Assembly (NCBI RefSeq): GCF_001562415.1
Contig: NZ_LOEE01000026.1
Span: 1-48,449 of the forward strand
Length of the DNA stretch: 48,449 nucleotides
Direction of reading: 5' to 3'
DNA from: Thermotalea metallivorans
GTDB lineage: Bacteria > Bacillota > Clostridia > Peptostreptococcales > Thermotaleaceae
The notes under the pieces are model-generated. The model was not told where the DNA came from, ran no database searches, and saw only the letters and a list, made by a program, of their open reading frames with translations. The translations under genes and the position numbers were made by a program. Of the stretch, positions 36,320-45,668 are shown piece after piece. Positions within the stretch are counted from its first letter, which is position 1. The number at the start of each line of letters is the position of its first letter.

Positions 36320-37576
36320 ATGTCATCAACATTTTCAATGGTAGCATCCCATTCAAGACGCACGGAAGGTGAGGATAAAATATTTGCCGCCAACAGTGCA
36401 GCCCAAAGTGCTGCAAAAACCATAGGCCCGGATAGGGTTGTCAATGCATCGGTAGGGGCTTTACTCGATGATGACGGAAGTCTTTCCGTACTCCCTACAG
36501 TGATTGAATTGCTAAAAAATCTGCCTGCAGAAGAATATGCAGCCTATGCTCCCATCGGTGGTCTGCCCGGCTTTTTAGAAGCGGCAAAAAAAGCAGCCTT
36601 TGGCGATTTTGTTCCTAATGGCTATATAGAAGCCGTAGCCACTCCCGGGGGCAGTGGTGCCATCCGCCATGCCATTTGGAATTATTCTGAAATGGGTGAC
36701 GCTGTTTTAACTTCCGATTGGTACTGGGGTCCATACAAGACCATCGCAGAGGAACACGGGCGCAAAATCGAAACCTATACTTTTTTTGATGAAAGAGACT
36801 GTTTTCATCTTTCTTCCTTCCAACGAAAAGTCCACGAATTACTGCAAAGGCAAAATGCTTTGGTCATTTTGCTAAATTCTCCCGCCCATAATCCCACCGG
36901 CTATAGTTTGACCATGGAGGAATGGAACGCTGTTTTTGATTGCCTAAAGGCAGAAGCAGCCAATAAAGAGAAACGGATCATCTTATTCTCTGACATTGCA
37001 TATATTGACTTTGCCGGCAATCCAAAGGAATCTAGGGCTTTTATGAAGCTCTTTGGTAATCTGCCTGAAAATATTTTGACCATTGTAGCTTTTAGCATGT
37101 CCAAAGGATATACCCTCTACGGCATGCGTTGCGGTGCCATGATTTGCATTTCATCCCGCAAGGAAGCAGCAGAAGAATTCAAAACTGTCAATCAATTTTC
37201 TAATCGTGGCGTTTGGTCGAACGGCACCCGACCGGCCATGACAGTCTTAACCAAAATTTTTAGTGACCCCCAACTGCTGGAGCAAATAGAAAAGGAAAGG
37301 CAGGTACTGCAAACCCTGCTGACAGAAAGGGCAGAATCATTTATTCAAGAAGCAAAGAGAGTAAACTTAAAAATCTGCCCATATAAGGCAGGCTTCTTTA
37401 TCACAATCCCCTGCAAGTACCCTGATGCGGTAGTTGCTGAGCTACAAAAAGAATATATTTTTACTGTCCCTTTGGGAAAAGGCATACGCTTTGCCGTTTG
37501 TTCCGTTTCTAAAGATAAATGCACCCTTGTCCCCCAAAAAATTGCCGCCGTCATTAACAAATTAGAGAATCTATAG
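36320..37576 (+). CDS. Class I/II pyridoxal-phosphate aminotransferase
   Basis: PLP-dependent aminotransferase of about 418 aa, closest in look to aromatic or aspartate-type enzymes. GGSGAIRHAIWN, NSPAHNPTGYS, SDIAYIDFAG and the PLP-lysine region FSMSKGYTLYGMR near residue 260 are present, as is NGTRPAM around the Arg loop. Its substrate is unknown. GGAGGATTGATT precedes ATG. It follows the EamA gene and ends at a terminator shared with the zinc-ribbon gene. Confidence 0.9.
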   Translation: MSSTFSMVASHSRRTEGEDKIFAANSAAQSAAKTIGPDRVVNASVGALLDDDGSLSVLPTVIELLKNLPAEEYAAYAPIGGLPGFLEAAKKAAFGDFVPNGYIEAVATPGGSGAIRHAIWNYSEMGDAVLTSDWYWGPYKTIAEEHGRKIETYTFFDERDCFHLSSFQRKVHELLQRQNALVILLNSPAHNPTGYSLTMEEWNAVFDCLKAEAANKEKRIILFSDIAYIDFAGNPKESRAFMKLFGNLPENILTIVAFSMSKGYTLYGMRCGAMICISSRKEAAEEFKTVNQFSNRGVWSNGTRPAMTVLTKIFSDPQLLEQIEKERQVLQTLLTERAESFIQEAKRVNLKICPYKAGFFITIPCKYPDAVVAELQKEYIFTVPLGKGIRFAVCSVSKDKCTLVPQKIAAVINKLENL

Positions 37577-37583
37577 CATCATA

Positions 37584-37609
37584 AAACCCGTACCTTTCGG
37601 TACGGGTTT
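37584..37609. terminator. Bidirectional terminator
   Basis: AAACCCGTACC-TTTC-GGTACGGGTTT, a strong perfect stem between the convergent aminotransferase and zinc-ribbon genes. Confidence 0.88.
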
Positions 37610-37614
37610 ATGCT

Positions 37615-37815
37615 CTAATATCTGCTTCTTTCAAAAGCTCTTTTTTGACCGCCGTTGTTTGGTTTTGAAAAACTTCTCTTGGCTTTTTGGCGACAATCCT
37701 TACACTTTTTCGGTTCGTTGTCAAAACCTTTTTCTGCGTAGAATTGTTGTTCACCTGTGGTAAATGTAAATTCAGTGCCACAGTCTTTGCATACGATCTG
37801 CTTATCTTGATACAT
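37615..37815 (-). CDS. Small zinc-ribbon protein
   Basis: A 66-aa protein with CKDCGTEF, TTGEQQFYAEKGF and CKDCRQKAK, the pattern of the widespread probable zinc-ribbon family in Firmicutes, then a basic tail. ATG 37815 is chosen because GGGAGG precedes it by nine bases and homologues begin MYQDK. Function is unknown; nucleic-acid contact is a guess from the basic tail. Confidence 0.85.
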   Translation of the reverse strand: MYQDKQIVCKDCGTEFTFTTGEQQFYAEKGFDNEPKKCKDCRQKAKRSFSKPNNGGQKRAFERSRY

Positions 37816-38125
37816 ATCGAACATCCTCCCTTCCTAAATGGTTTCCAAGGAACATATAATATTATACTTTTTAAAACAACCCAACCGATAGCATAGGGAA
37901 GGATGTAGTAATAATGATTATATATTCTAGTATATTATAACCGTTTTTTTCTATTTTTGCAAGTATTCATTGCCAAAATCCATTTTAAAAATCTTCGAAA
38001 TTTTCCTATCTTTCTTCTTTTCATTTCATTCTTTTACAGCTACCCCTTTTATTTTAAATTGTATATGTGCATAATTTATTATATAATGATTTTAAGTATG
38101 CAAATCACAGGAATGGAGTGTTGAA
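37816..38125. other. Divergent intergenic region with promoter
   Basis: AT-rich gap of 310 bp between the zinc-ribbon gene (minus) and the FabK-like gene (plus). It contains the promoter at 38059-38087; I see nothing else definite. Confidence 0.4.
38059..38087 (+). promoter_or_regulatory. Promoter of FabK/NMO-like gene
   Basis: TTGTAT, 17 bases, perfect TATAAT, about 40 bp before the start. Confidence 0.75.
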
Positions 38126-39199
38126 ATGATTATCCCTCAATTAAAGATTGGAAATTTAACGACTCCGATACCTATCGTACAAGGTGGCATGGGCATTGGC
38201 ATTTCTCTTTCAGGTCTTGCCGCAGCCGTTGCAAATTGTGGTGCTATCGGTGTTATTTCCGGTGTAGAACCAGGATTTAATTTTGAAGATTATTACAAAA
38301 ACAAGTACGAAACAAACGTAAAGGCCCTAGCCTATCATATAAGAAGGGCAAAGGAACTGGCCCCAAAGGGCATTATCGGCGTCAATATTATGACTGCCAT
38401 TAACAATTTTGAAGATATGGTAAGGACTGCCGTAAAGGAAAAAGTAGACATCATTTTCTCCGGTGCCGGGTTGCCCATGAAACTCCCTGAGTTGGTTAAG
38501 GATTCCATGACAAAAATTGCTCCCATCGTTTCATCGGGGAAAGTGGCCCAATTAATCTGCAGACAATGGGACAAAAAACATCATTATCTGCCTGATGCCA
38601 TCGTTGTAGAGGGTCCTGAAGCCGGCGGTCACTTAGGCTTCTCCCTGGATCAATTGGACGAAATGGAAAACTTCTCCCTCGTAAAGCTGGTTCGAGAAGT
38701 GTTGGAAGCAATTCGTCCCTTTGAGGAAAAATATGACCGAAAAATTCCTGTGATTGCAGGTGGCGGCATTCATAATGGAAAGGATATTGGAGATGTTCTC
38801 AGTGCTGGGGCTTCTGCTGTTCAAATGTCTACAAGATTTGTAGCCACCTATGAATGTGATGCATCTGACGCCTTTAAACAAACCTATCTAAATGCAAGGG
38901 AAGAGGATGTAATGATTATCAAGAGCCCTGTAGGCATGCCCGGCAGAGCCATAAAAAATGAATTTTTGGATAAGGTATATAAAAATGAGAAGCCGGGAGA
39001 CATCAAATGTATTAACTGTCTAAAGCCTTGCAATCCAAAGGAGACCCCTTATTGCATTGCCGATGCCCTCATCAATGCCCAGAAGGGGAACCTGGACAAG
39101 GGTTTTGCCTTTGCCGGTGCCAAGGTTCATAAAATTGATAAGATGATGTCTGTTAGGGATTTAATCCAAGAACTGATGGAGGATTTAAAAAAATATTAA
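38126..39199 (+). CDS. Nitronate monooxygenase / FabK-like flavoprotein
   Basis: FMN-binding TIM-barrel protein of 357 aa in the 2-nitropropane dioxygenase/FabK superfamily. VQGGMGIGISLSGLAAAVA, GVISG, GVNIM, VVEGPEAGGHLG and VIAGGGIHNGKD are clear flavin-binding segments. The C-terminus adds a Cys-containing extension (CINCLKPCNP). It may oxidise nitronates or act as an enoyl-ACP reductase; neither can be decided, though no other fab gene is nearby. GGAGTGTTGAA precedes ATG. A terminator follows. Confidence 0.87.
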   Translation: MIIPQLKIGNLTTPIPIVQGGMGIGISLSGLAAAVANCGAIGVISGVEPGFNFEDYYKNKYETNVKALAYHIRRAKELAPKGIIGVNIMTAINNFEDMVRTAVKEKVDIIFSGAGLPMKLPELVKDSMTKIAPIVSSGKVAQLICRQWDKKHHYLPDAIVVEGPEAGGHLGFSLDQLDEMENFSLVKLVREVLEAIRPFEEKYDRKIPVIAGGGIHNGKDIGDVLSAGASAVQMSTRFVATYECDASDAFKQTYLNAREEDVMIIKSPVGMPGRAIKNEFLDKVYKNEKPGDIKCINCLKPCNPKETPYCIADALINAQKGNLDKGFAFAGAKVHKIDKMMSVRDLIQELMEDLKKY

Positions 39200-39226
39200 A
39201 GGAGCAGACCTGCTCCTTTCTTTTTT
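39198..39226 (+). terminator. Terminator of FabK-like gene
   Basis: AAAGGAGCA-GACC-TGCTCCTTT followed by a C and six T. Confidence 0.9.
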
Positions 39227-39600
39227 ATTGTTCAAAGGTTCCCTTCACTACAATATCCTTCTTTTGCACCATTACTTTTCCCCCGGGCGATCACGGTATC
39301 TATGGTAAAGGTTTCTCTATCTACCAATACAATATCTGCATCTTTGCCGATTTCCAAGCTGCCTTTATTTCTAAGCTTTAAAATTCTAGCGGGATTCGAT
39401 GTGGCAACCTTTAAGGCATCCTCCATGGGTACGCCGTCTATGCAAATGGCATCCTTGATCTCTCGAAACTCCCATCAACAGATTCCTTTTCTTCATTCCA
39501 TATGAAATCATCAACGCAAATTCCATGCCATTGATTGCCCAAACATTTTGGGGATGCCCCCCCTTCAAATGGTGAAAGCTATCTTTATATTGATAACCAT
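39225..39600 (-). pseudogene. iadA: iadA remnant (beta-aspartyl-dipeptidase) and adjoining fragment
   Basis: Only the C-terminal part of an isoaspartyl dipeptidase is left. Reading from about 39470: FREIKDAICIDGVPMEDALK, then TSNPARILKL and DADIVLVDRETF, which is the end of the amidohydrolase fold. Near 39285 (GGGGGAAAA) the frame shifts. In the next frame GKVMVQKKDIVVKGTFEQ and a stop at 39225 complete the usual family ending. Upstream, 39480-39600 holds a short open piece (GHPQNVWAINGMEFALMIS) that does not match the expected IadA sequence and that I cannot name. The catalytic N-terminal two-thirds is missing. This is a decayed catabolic gene next to a decayed regulator. Confidence 0.75.
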
Positions 39601-39609
39601 TTATAACCT

Positions 39610-40579
39610 TTATGATCCATTTGCCATGAGCTTTTCTGCAATCCGTTTCCCCTTTTTCGTCAGTTTGGTACCTGCTCTGCCCTTGCTTTTTACGAGGTAA
39701 CCATGTTCCTCCAAAATATTCATTCTCTGTCTAATTTGGGGTTCCTTCAAAGGATGGCCCTTTTCCTTGGCTTTTTGGGCAATCTGTTTTCGACCGATGA
39801 GACAATTTTCCAGCATCCCTTGATATAGGGCACAAAGAATAAAATGCAATTCCTCTGCATTGCCCAGCTTCTCTATTTCCTCTTCCTCTTTCCTGTCTTC
39901 CCTGTCCAATAATTTGATCTGGAAAAAGCTTGCTTCTGGTATATCGCTGAATCGAATCACATCATCTTCACATACTGCCAGCATATATTCGATGGTATTT
40001 TTTAATTCTCTGATATTTCCATACCAACTGTAGCATTTTAATCGGTGAATCACTGCATCTTGAATTTTTAATGGAAGTCATGTTCATCAACCTCGGCCCG
40101 ATATCAATAATTTCTTCTGCGAAATCGGGAACCTTATCTACCTCCCCCGGTGTAACAGCTATTTTCACCGGCTTGACCCCCTTGATCCCCGGATAATAGG
40201 GAATATATTTTATATGATTAATCCCCATTTCTTTTAGCTTTCCGATGGAATCAAAGACAGTTTCTGCCACATCATTGACAAAAAGAACCTCTGTTCCTTC
40301 AGGTACAAACAGCAATTGATCAATAAAATTGTAATTGATGGTTCTTCTTGCAGAAATAATTTTATTTTTGCTGTTTTCGCTTAAATAGGGAAGGGCTTCC
40401 TCATATACCAGATCGGAGGATACAATAATCAAATCCCCTTGGACGAGCTCTGTGATCCCCTCGTCAATGGCATAACTTTTTATTCGGATATATTCCCCAA
40501 TATATCCCTTTAACTGTTCCAGCAGGGTCTTTCTGGTTTCTTCTGTCCCTGCAATCAATGCTATTTCTTTTGCAGTCAA
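39610..40579 (-). pseudogene. Sigma-54-dependent activator with its ATPase core deleted
   Basis: The N-terminal part (TTG 40579, preceded by GGGGGGGG) encodes about 180 residues of a PrpR-like sensor region, from TAKEIALIAGTEETRKTLL to IDIGPRLMNM. The reading frame then jumps. In another frame, from about 40062 on, comes PLKIQDAVIHRLKCYSWYGN followed by IRELKNTIEYML, the C-terminal end of a sigma-54 AAA+ domain, then a winged-helix-like tail to 39610. The AAA+ core with Walker A, GAFTGA and Walker B is absent. It is therefore an internal deletion plus frameshift, not a working activator. Such regulators often sit beside the catabolic genes they control, here the iadA remnant. Confidence 0.75.
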
Positions 40580-40616
40580 TGGATTCCCCCCCCTTATCAA
40601 TTCTTCGGCATGGAGA

Positions 40617-42200
40617 CTAAAGCAATGGCGATAGCAGCCTCCCCGTGGCTTCCTTGATCTTCTCCCACATGGGTCTTTTTAGATATTCTTCCAGAATTAC
40701 TTCTTCACTGTCCTCCATATCCATATAAAAATCCTTCTCCATTCGTGCCACAATATCCTTGTCATAAATGAAGGCGTTTACTTCAAAATTAATTTGAAAA
40801 CTTCGCATATCCAAATTTGCTGTGCCCACGGAAGCTGCAATTCCATCCACAAGCAATATCTTTGCATGGATAAATCCTTTTTTGTATTTATACACCTTTA
40901 CCCCTGCCTGCAGCAGATCTTCAACATTGGACATGGAAGCCCAAAACACCGTACGATGGTCCGGATAGCTGGGAAGAATAATCCGAACATCCACACCGCT
41001 TAAAGCAGCAGTTTTTAACGCCATCATAATGCTCTCATCGGGTACCAGATAGGGTGTGTTGATCCATATCTTTTCCTCTGCGGAAGATATGGTAGCAAAA
41101 TAGGCTTGCATGATGGACTGCCAGTCAGAATCCGGTCCACTGGCAGCAATTTGTATCAATTGCTCTCCATAATAAGAAAGCTTTGGAAAATATGCTTCAT
41201 CATAGGGAAGCTGCTCCTTCGATACGAAATGCCAATCCTTAAAGAAAATATTCTGCAGTCCGTACACAGCTTCTCCTTCAATACATAGATGGGTATCCCG
41301 CCAAAAACCTAAATGAGGATTTCCTCCCAAATATTCATCTCCAATGTTTAGCCCTCCCAGAAACCCTATTTTCCCATCGACTACAATAATTTTTCGATGA
41401 TTTCGATAGTTTAATTCACGGCTTAGCACGGGAAAATACACAGGCAAGAAGGCGTAAATTTCTACACCTGCCTCCCGCATATCCCGGAGATACGCCTGAC
41501 TGAGCTTCCAGCTTCCCACACTGTCATAAATCACCCTTACCTTGATTCCTTCCCGTGCTTTCCCCATCAAAATATTTTTGATCAACCCCCCTATGCCATC
41601 ATCTTTTATGATAAAATACTCCAAATGAATATGATGGCGGGCCTTTTGCAGGGCTTCAATAATTTCCTGAAAGGTTTCTTCCCCATTGGTAAGCACCTTA
41701 GAACGATTGTTGATAGTAAAGGGAGCATTGGCATTGTTTAATATGAGGCTGATCAGTCTCTTTTTTACAAAACTTTCGTCATCCTTGAACAAAGCCTTAT
41801 CTTTCATGGCCTCTCTTTGATCCCGGGCTATGGCTTCAAATTTTTCAAAATCAATATGTTTCTTTTTCTTAAAGATATTTCTCTTCCGAAAATTTTGTCC
41901 TAAAAACAAGTAGAAAATAAATCCGATGACGGGTACTAAAAATAGGATCAAAAGCCATGCAATGGTCTTTGCCGGGTTCTTATTTTCCATAAAGATAACC
42001 AGAGCAATAAAGATCGTATACAAAGTAAAGATTGTCCCCAGAAACATTTCAGCCTTCTGAAAAAATCCTTGAAAATCTGTTTCCACAGGCAAATAATCAA
42101 TATATCCATAGGCATTCACCGCCAACACATTCAAAAGCACCTGCAGGGCCAGCAATACTCCGATGATGATTTTACCTTTAAATCTCACCTTATCCACCAC
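40617..42200 (-). CDS. cls: Cardiolipin synthase
   Basis: Membrane enzyme of about 527 aa that joins two phosphatidylglycerol molecules into cardiolipin. Two N-terminal TM helices are followed by two phospholipase D motifs, NHRKIIVVDG and IHAKILLVDG, each with the HxKxxxxD core. The length matches the ClsA-type family in Firmicutes. The start is uncertain: GTG 42200 and GTG 42188 are both in frame, and neither has a strong ribosome-binding site. It is probably a single gene. Confidence 0.93.
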   Translation of the reverse strand: MVDKVRFKGKIIIGVLLALQVLLNVLAVNAYGYIDYLPVETDFQGFFQKAEMFLGTIFTLYTIFIALVIFMENKNPAKTIAWLLILFLVPVIGFIFYLFLGQNFRKRNIFKKKKHIDFEKFEAIARDQREAMKDKALFKDDESFVKKRLISLILNNANAPFTINNRSKVLTNGEETFQEIIEALQKARHHIHLEYFIIKDDGIGGLIKNILMGKAREGIKVRVIYDSVGSWKLSQAYLRDMREAGVEIYAFLPVYFPVLSRELNYRNHRKIIVVDGKIGFLGGLNIGDEYLGGNPHLGFWRDTHLCIEGEAVYGLQNIFFKDWHFVSKEQLPYDEAYFPKLSYYGEQLIQIAASGPDSDWQSIMQAYFATISSAEEKIWINTPYLVPDESIMMALKTAALSGVDVRIILPSYPDHRTVFWASMSNVEDLLQAGVKVYKYKKGFIHAKILLVDGIAASVGTANLDMRSFQINFEVNAFIYDKDIVARMEKDFYMDMEDSEEVILEEYLKRPMWEKIKEATGRLLSPLL

Positions 42201-42302
42201 GCTATCGATTTTGTATTAATATTATTATACTAAAATTCCTTTTTCTTATCGCAGGTACTAAAGAAATATTTTTATGATCTATTTTCAATTAGCGATAAAA
42301 AT

Positions 42303-42344
42303 CCCCAAAGTCTTGAAGACATGATCCTCTCCACAGCCTTGGGG
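42303..42344 (-). terminator. Terminator after XRE/LexA-like gene
   Basis: Minus strand CCCCAAGGC ... GACTTTGGGG followed by ATTTTTATC. Confidence 0.7.
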
Positions 42345-42366
42345 TTCAAATCAAAAATCATTCAAC

Positions 42367-43059
42367 TTAAAAATCAATTTCCACACGGATTAATTTCCCT
42401 AGAATCTTTACATCTTTTGTATCTTTTGTCACTGCCTTCCCATCCTGGGTGCCCTCCACCCATTGCATCCTATTTCCTTCCACTTTCTTTATTTTTCTCA
42501 ATCTCCTTTTTCCATCATATTCTATCAGGTGAAATGCCCCATTTACCAGCTCATGATTCATATAGATCAGCCCACGGTCTCCCTTTCTGATCCTGTACTG
42601 ACTTAAGGTATCATCCGGTATTTCTATATAAATTAATTTGTCAGGATGAAAACCCTCCACTTTTTTCTCTATAATAGGAAAGCTTTTATACCCTTTTATT
42701 TCCTTCATTTCCACATCACAGACAGGCACTCTCTTGATAATATTGGAGAGGGCATCTTCCCATTGATCCAAAGGTTCTATTTCTTTTCTTCTGACGGGCG
42801 TAATTTCTATAGTTCTAAGGGGTTTTTCCTCTACCCTTTCCTGTACTTCCTCCTTTGGAGGTTCCAAAGCCATACTTTCTTCTAAATTTACCCCCAAGAC
42901 CTTGGAGATCTGCGCCAAAAGTTTCTCATTCACGATTCTTCTTCCGCTTTCTATATCCAGTATAAAGGATTCCGTTACGCCACACTTCTTCCCTAACTGC
43001 TTTGGCGTTATCCCCTTCTTCGTTCTCTCTTCCCGAATTTTTTCTCCTACGCGACTCAT
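42367..43059 (-). CDS. XRE-family regulator with LexA-like C-terminal domain
   Basis: A 230-aa protein: an N-terminal helix-turn-helix (IREERTKKGITPKQLGKKCG) at about residues 1-60, a charged linker, and a C-terminal region with YIEIPDDTLSQYRIRKGDRG that resembles the LexA/S24 fold. No clear Ser-Lys protease pair is visible, so it may only bind ligand or dimerise. ATG 43059 follows AAGAGGTGGGAAC. It is the last gene of the aro-trmB-CGGC-linked group but may be transcribed separately. Not evidently a phage repressor, as no phage genes are near. Confidence 0.82.
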   Translation of the reverse strand: MSRVGEKIREERTKKGITPKQLGKKCGVTESFILDIESGRRIVNEKLLAQISKVLGVNLEESMALEPPKEEVQERVEEKPLRTIEITPVRRKEIEPLDQWEDALSNIIKRVPVCDVEMKEIKGYKSFPIIEKKVEGFHPDKLIYIEIPDDTLSQYRIRKGDRGLIYMNHELVNGAFHLIEYDGKRRLRKIKKVEGNRMQWVEGTQDGKAVTKDTKDVKILGKLIRVEIDF

Positions 43060-43140
43060 GTTCCCACCTCTTATGAAAAATTCATGGTTGTTTCCTTTAT
43101 ATTTTGCAATGCAGTTTATGAAGATTACCGCTGATCCCAT

Positions 43141-43554
43141 CTATTCATAGGTGCGATAAATGCCTTCGGATCTCTTTTTAAAAGCATTTTTGCTGATATA
43201 GGACCCTTCCACCACATGGTAAAACCCTTTTTTTGCCACAATACCCTTGATATATTCCACATGGGGACATCGATCATAATGATAATTATCTGTCGTCATA
43301 CAGGATGCCAAATGAATCACCACATCATCCTTGGATAAGGTTGTCTTTGTTTTCAGCTTGCGCCCTAAGTGTTCCAGCTTTGCAGCAACACTTTTCCCAC
43401 AGCATCCTCCACAGGTAAAAGAGAGGTATTGCACATCCTCATCGTACCCTTCGAATTTGCCCTCCTTTTTATAGAAGGAATCCGTACAGGCAAAACCGCT
43501 GCACCGATGATGGGCCACATCACATTGAATGATCACTACATACTTTGGCTTCAT
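43141..43554 (-). CDS. CGGC-domain protein
   Basis: A 137-aa Cys-rich protein of the CGGC domain family, whose proteins may bind metal. YVVIIQCDVAHHRCSGFACT, FTCGGCCGKSVAAKLEHL, HLASCMT and DRCPHVEYIKGIV are the conserved blocks. Its function is unknown. ATG 43554 is preceded by AAGGGGG. It begins 60 bp after trmB on the same strand. Confidence 0.85.
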   Translation of the reverse strand: MKPKYVVIIQCDVAHHRCSGFACTDSFYKKEGKFEGYDEDVQYLSFTCGGCCGKSVAAKLEHLGRKLKTKTTLSKDDVVIHLASCMTTDNYHYDRCPHVEYIKGIVAKKGFYHVVEGSYISKNAFKKRSEGIYRTYE

Positions 43555-43614
43555 TCTGCCATCCCCCTTATTCATGATTGCATATCTATATTGGAGCATA
43601 GTTCTTCTGCAATG

Positions 43615-44265
43615 TCAATTTCTTTTCACAGCCTCACACCGATAAATTTTCATACCCATAGCAGAAAATTTATCTTCGTATTCTGTAGTAATTTTATCTT
43701 CTATACCGCTGATATGGCTGCCGTGCAAATCAAAAGTAATATTGGCCAGTCGCAGATCACAAAGAGAAAATTCATTCAATGAAAATTCGAATAGTTTTTC
43801 ATTATCTGTCTTGAAATGAATTTCACCCTTTTCCACCAGAATTTGTTTATATTTCTCTAGAAAATTTCTATAGGTCAGCCTCCTTTTCGCCCACCGTTTC
43901 TTGGGCCAAGGATCGCAGAAATTGATATAAATCCTATGGATTTCATCTTGTGAAAACACTTCTTCAATTTTATTGATATCATACCAGAGGAAGGCAATAT
44001 TTCTCAAGTTCTTCTCTGCTGCTTTTTCTACTGCCTTTAGCAGCACTTCCTCCTTTATTTCCATCCCAATAAAATTTATTTCCGGGTATAAATCAGCCAA
44101 GGTGGTAATAAACTGTCCCCTTCCTGTTCCTAATTCAAGGTGGATGGGATTTGTATTCCCAAAATAGGCCCCCCATTTGCCTTTTAATCTTTGCGGCTCT
44201 ACGCAAACATACCGTTCATAACCCAGCAATTTTTCCTTTGCTCCCGGTTTTTTTCTTCTCCTCAT
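43615..44265 (-). CDS. trmB: tRNA (guanine-N7-)-methyltransferase
   Basis: S-adenosylmethionine-dependent enzyme of 216 aa that makes m7G46 in tRNA. ELGTGRGQFI (SAM motif), FIGMEIKEEVLLKA, NFCDPWPKKRWAKRRL and the late FKTDNEKLFEFS are typical TrmB sequence. AGGAGACGAAAGGC precedes ATG. It follows aroA by 61 bp and is probably in the same transcription unit. Confidence 0.95.
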   Translation of the reverse strand: MRRRKKPGAKEKLLGYERYVCVEPQRLKGKWGAYFGNTNPIHLELGTGRGQFITTLADLYPEINFIGMEIKEEVLLKAVEKAAEKNLRNIAFLWYDINKIEEVFSQDEIHRIYINFCDPWPKKRWAKRRLTYRNFLEKYKQILVEKGEIHFKTDNEKLFEFSLNEFSLCDLRLANITFDLHGSHISGIEDKITTEYEDKFSAMGMKIYRCEAVKRN

Positions 44266-44326
44266 GCCTTTCGTCTCCTATCCTATTTTCATTCTTATAA
44301 TTTACCACTCGCATTCCTTATATATA

Positions 44327-45613
44327 TCATTTATTTTTCATAATTTTAGCTACAATATCAAAAAAGGTGGGAAAAGATATGGCAACACATTCGGGATTAT
44401 CAATTTCTACCCCTTCCTTACTCGCAAGTCCTGCAATGGTCAAAGACATGGCAATGCGATGATCTTGATAACTCTCTATCCTTCCCCCACGCAAAGCTTT
44501 GCCTCCTTGAATCATCATTCCATCCTTCGTTTCTTCAATGAAAGCACCCAGCTTTTTCAGTTCTGTTACCATGGCTTTGATTCGATTGCTTTCCTTTACC
44601 TTTAATTCTTCTGCATTTCGAATCACCGTAGTCCCTTCGGCAAAACATGCGGCAACGGCAATCGCGGGAATCTCATCAATCAATCTAGGAATAATTTCTC
44701 CGCCGATTTCTATCCCTCGAAGCATTCCCCTCTTTACCCGAATATCTCCCATCTGCTCCCCGGAACATTTTTTTTTGTGCATGACCTCAATGTTTGCTCC
44801 CATTTGGAGCAATACATCAATGATACCGGTTCTTGTAGGATTTAAACCCACATCCTTGATTCGTATCTCTCCATCATCCAAGATGGAGCCCAGAACCAGA
44901 AAAAATGCAGCAGAAGATATGTCCCCCGGCACAAAAATCTCCCTTGCCTGCAGCTTTTCCACAGGACGGCAGACAACTTCCAGCCCCTTTACCTCTATAT
45001 CTCCTCCCATATATTTTAGCATCAATTCCGTGTGATTCCTGGATTGTTGAAATTCCCGTAGGGAAGTTCTTCCATCGCCATAGAGGCCTGCCAACAGTAT
45101 GGCAGATTTGACCTGGGCACTGGCAACAGGCATTTCATAATGGATTCCCTTGAGTCGTCCTTTTCCTTTTATGGCCAAAGGAGCATAGTTTTCCTTCTCT
45201 AGGCCGTAGATATCTGCTCCCATCTGTCTTAAAGGTTGGATGACCCTGTCCATGGGTCTTTTTTGTATGGATGCATCTCCTGTAATTTCACAATCAAAAT
45301 TTTGTCCAGCCAAAATCCCTGACAACAGGCGAATTGTTGTTCCTGAATTTCCTACATCCAGCCTTTCTTCCGGCCTTTGCAAGCCCCTCAGTCCAACCCC
45401 TCCCACCTTGATATATTCTCTTCCCATCACAATTTCCACACCCATTTTTTGAAAGCAATCTATGGTATTCAGACAATCTTCCCCCATCAAAAAATTATAG
45501 ATTTTGCTTTCCCCCTCTGCAATGGAAGAAAGCATGATAGAACGATGGGATATGGATTTGTCTCCCGGCACCACCATTTCCATTTTTACTCCTTTTACAG
45601 GCTGAATGAACAT
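44327..45613 (-). CDS. aroA: EPSP synthase (3-phosphoshikimate 1-carboxyvinyltransferase)
   Basis: Sixth step of the shikimate pathway: joins shikimate 3-phosphate and phosphoenolpyruvate. The 428-aa protein contains PGDKSISHRSIML near residue 16 and LDVGNSGTTIRLLSG, then KESNRIKAM and DHRIAMS. GGGAGGACGATAAAGG precedes ATG. It lies 55 bp after aroB. Third gene of aroC-aroB-aroA. Confidence 0.97.
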   Translation of the reverse strand: MFIQPVKGVKMEMVVPGDKSISHRSIMLSSIAEGESKIYNFLMGEDCLNTIDCFQKMGVEIVMGREYIKVGGVGLRGLQRPEERLDVGNSGTTIRLLSGILAGQNFDCEITGDASIQKRPMDRVIQPLRQMGADIYGLEKENYAPLAIKGKGRLKGIHYEMPVASAQVKSAILLAGLYGDGRTSLREFQQSRNHTELMLKYMGGDIEVKGLEVVCRPVEKLQAREIFVPGDISSAAFFLVLGSILDDGEIRIKDVGLNPTRTGIIDVLLQMGANIEVMHKKKCSGEQMGDIRVKRGMLRGIEIGGEIIPRLIDEIPAIAVAACFAEGTTVIRNAEELKVKESNRIKAMVTELKKLGAFIEETKDGMMIQGGKALRGGRIESYQDHRIAMSLTIAGLASKEGVEIDNPECVAISFPTFFDIVAKIMKNK

Positions 45614-45668
45614 CCTTTATCGTCCTCCCTTGTCGATAACGTCCGGCTTTTCATTGCCTTTTCTCCTT

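Noticed and set aside
42367-43059. Prophage repressor
   Set aside because: XRE plus LexA-like build fits, but no integrase, attachment site or other phage gene is nearby.
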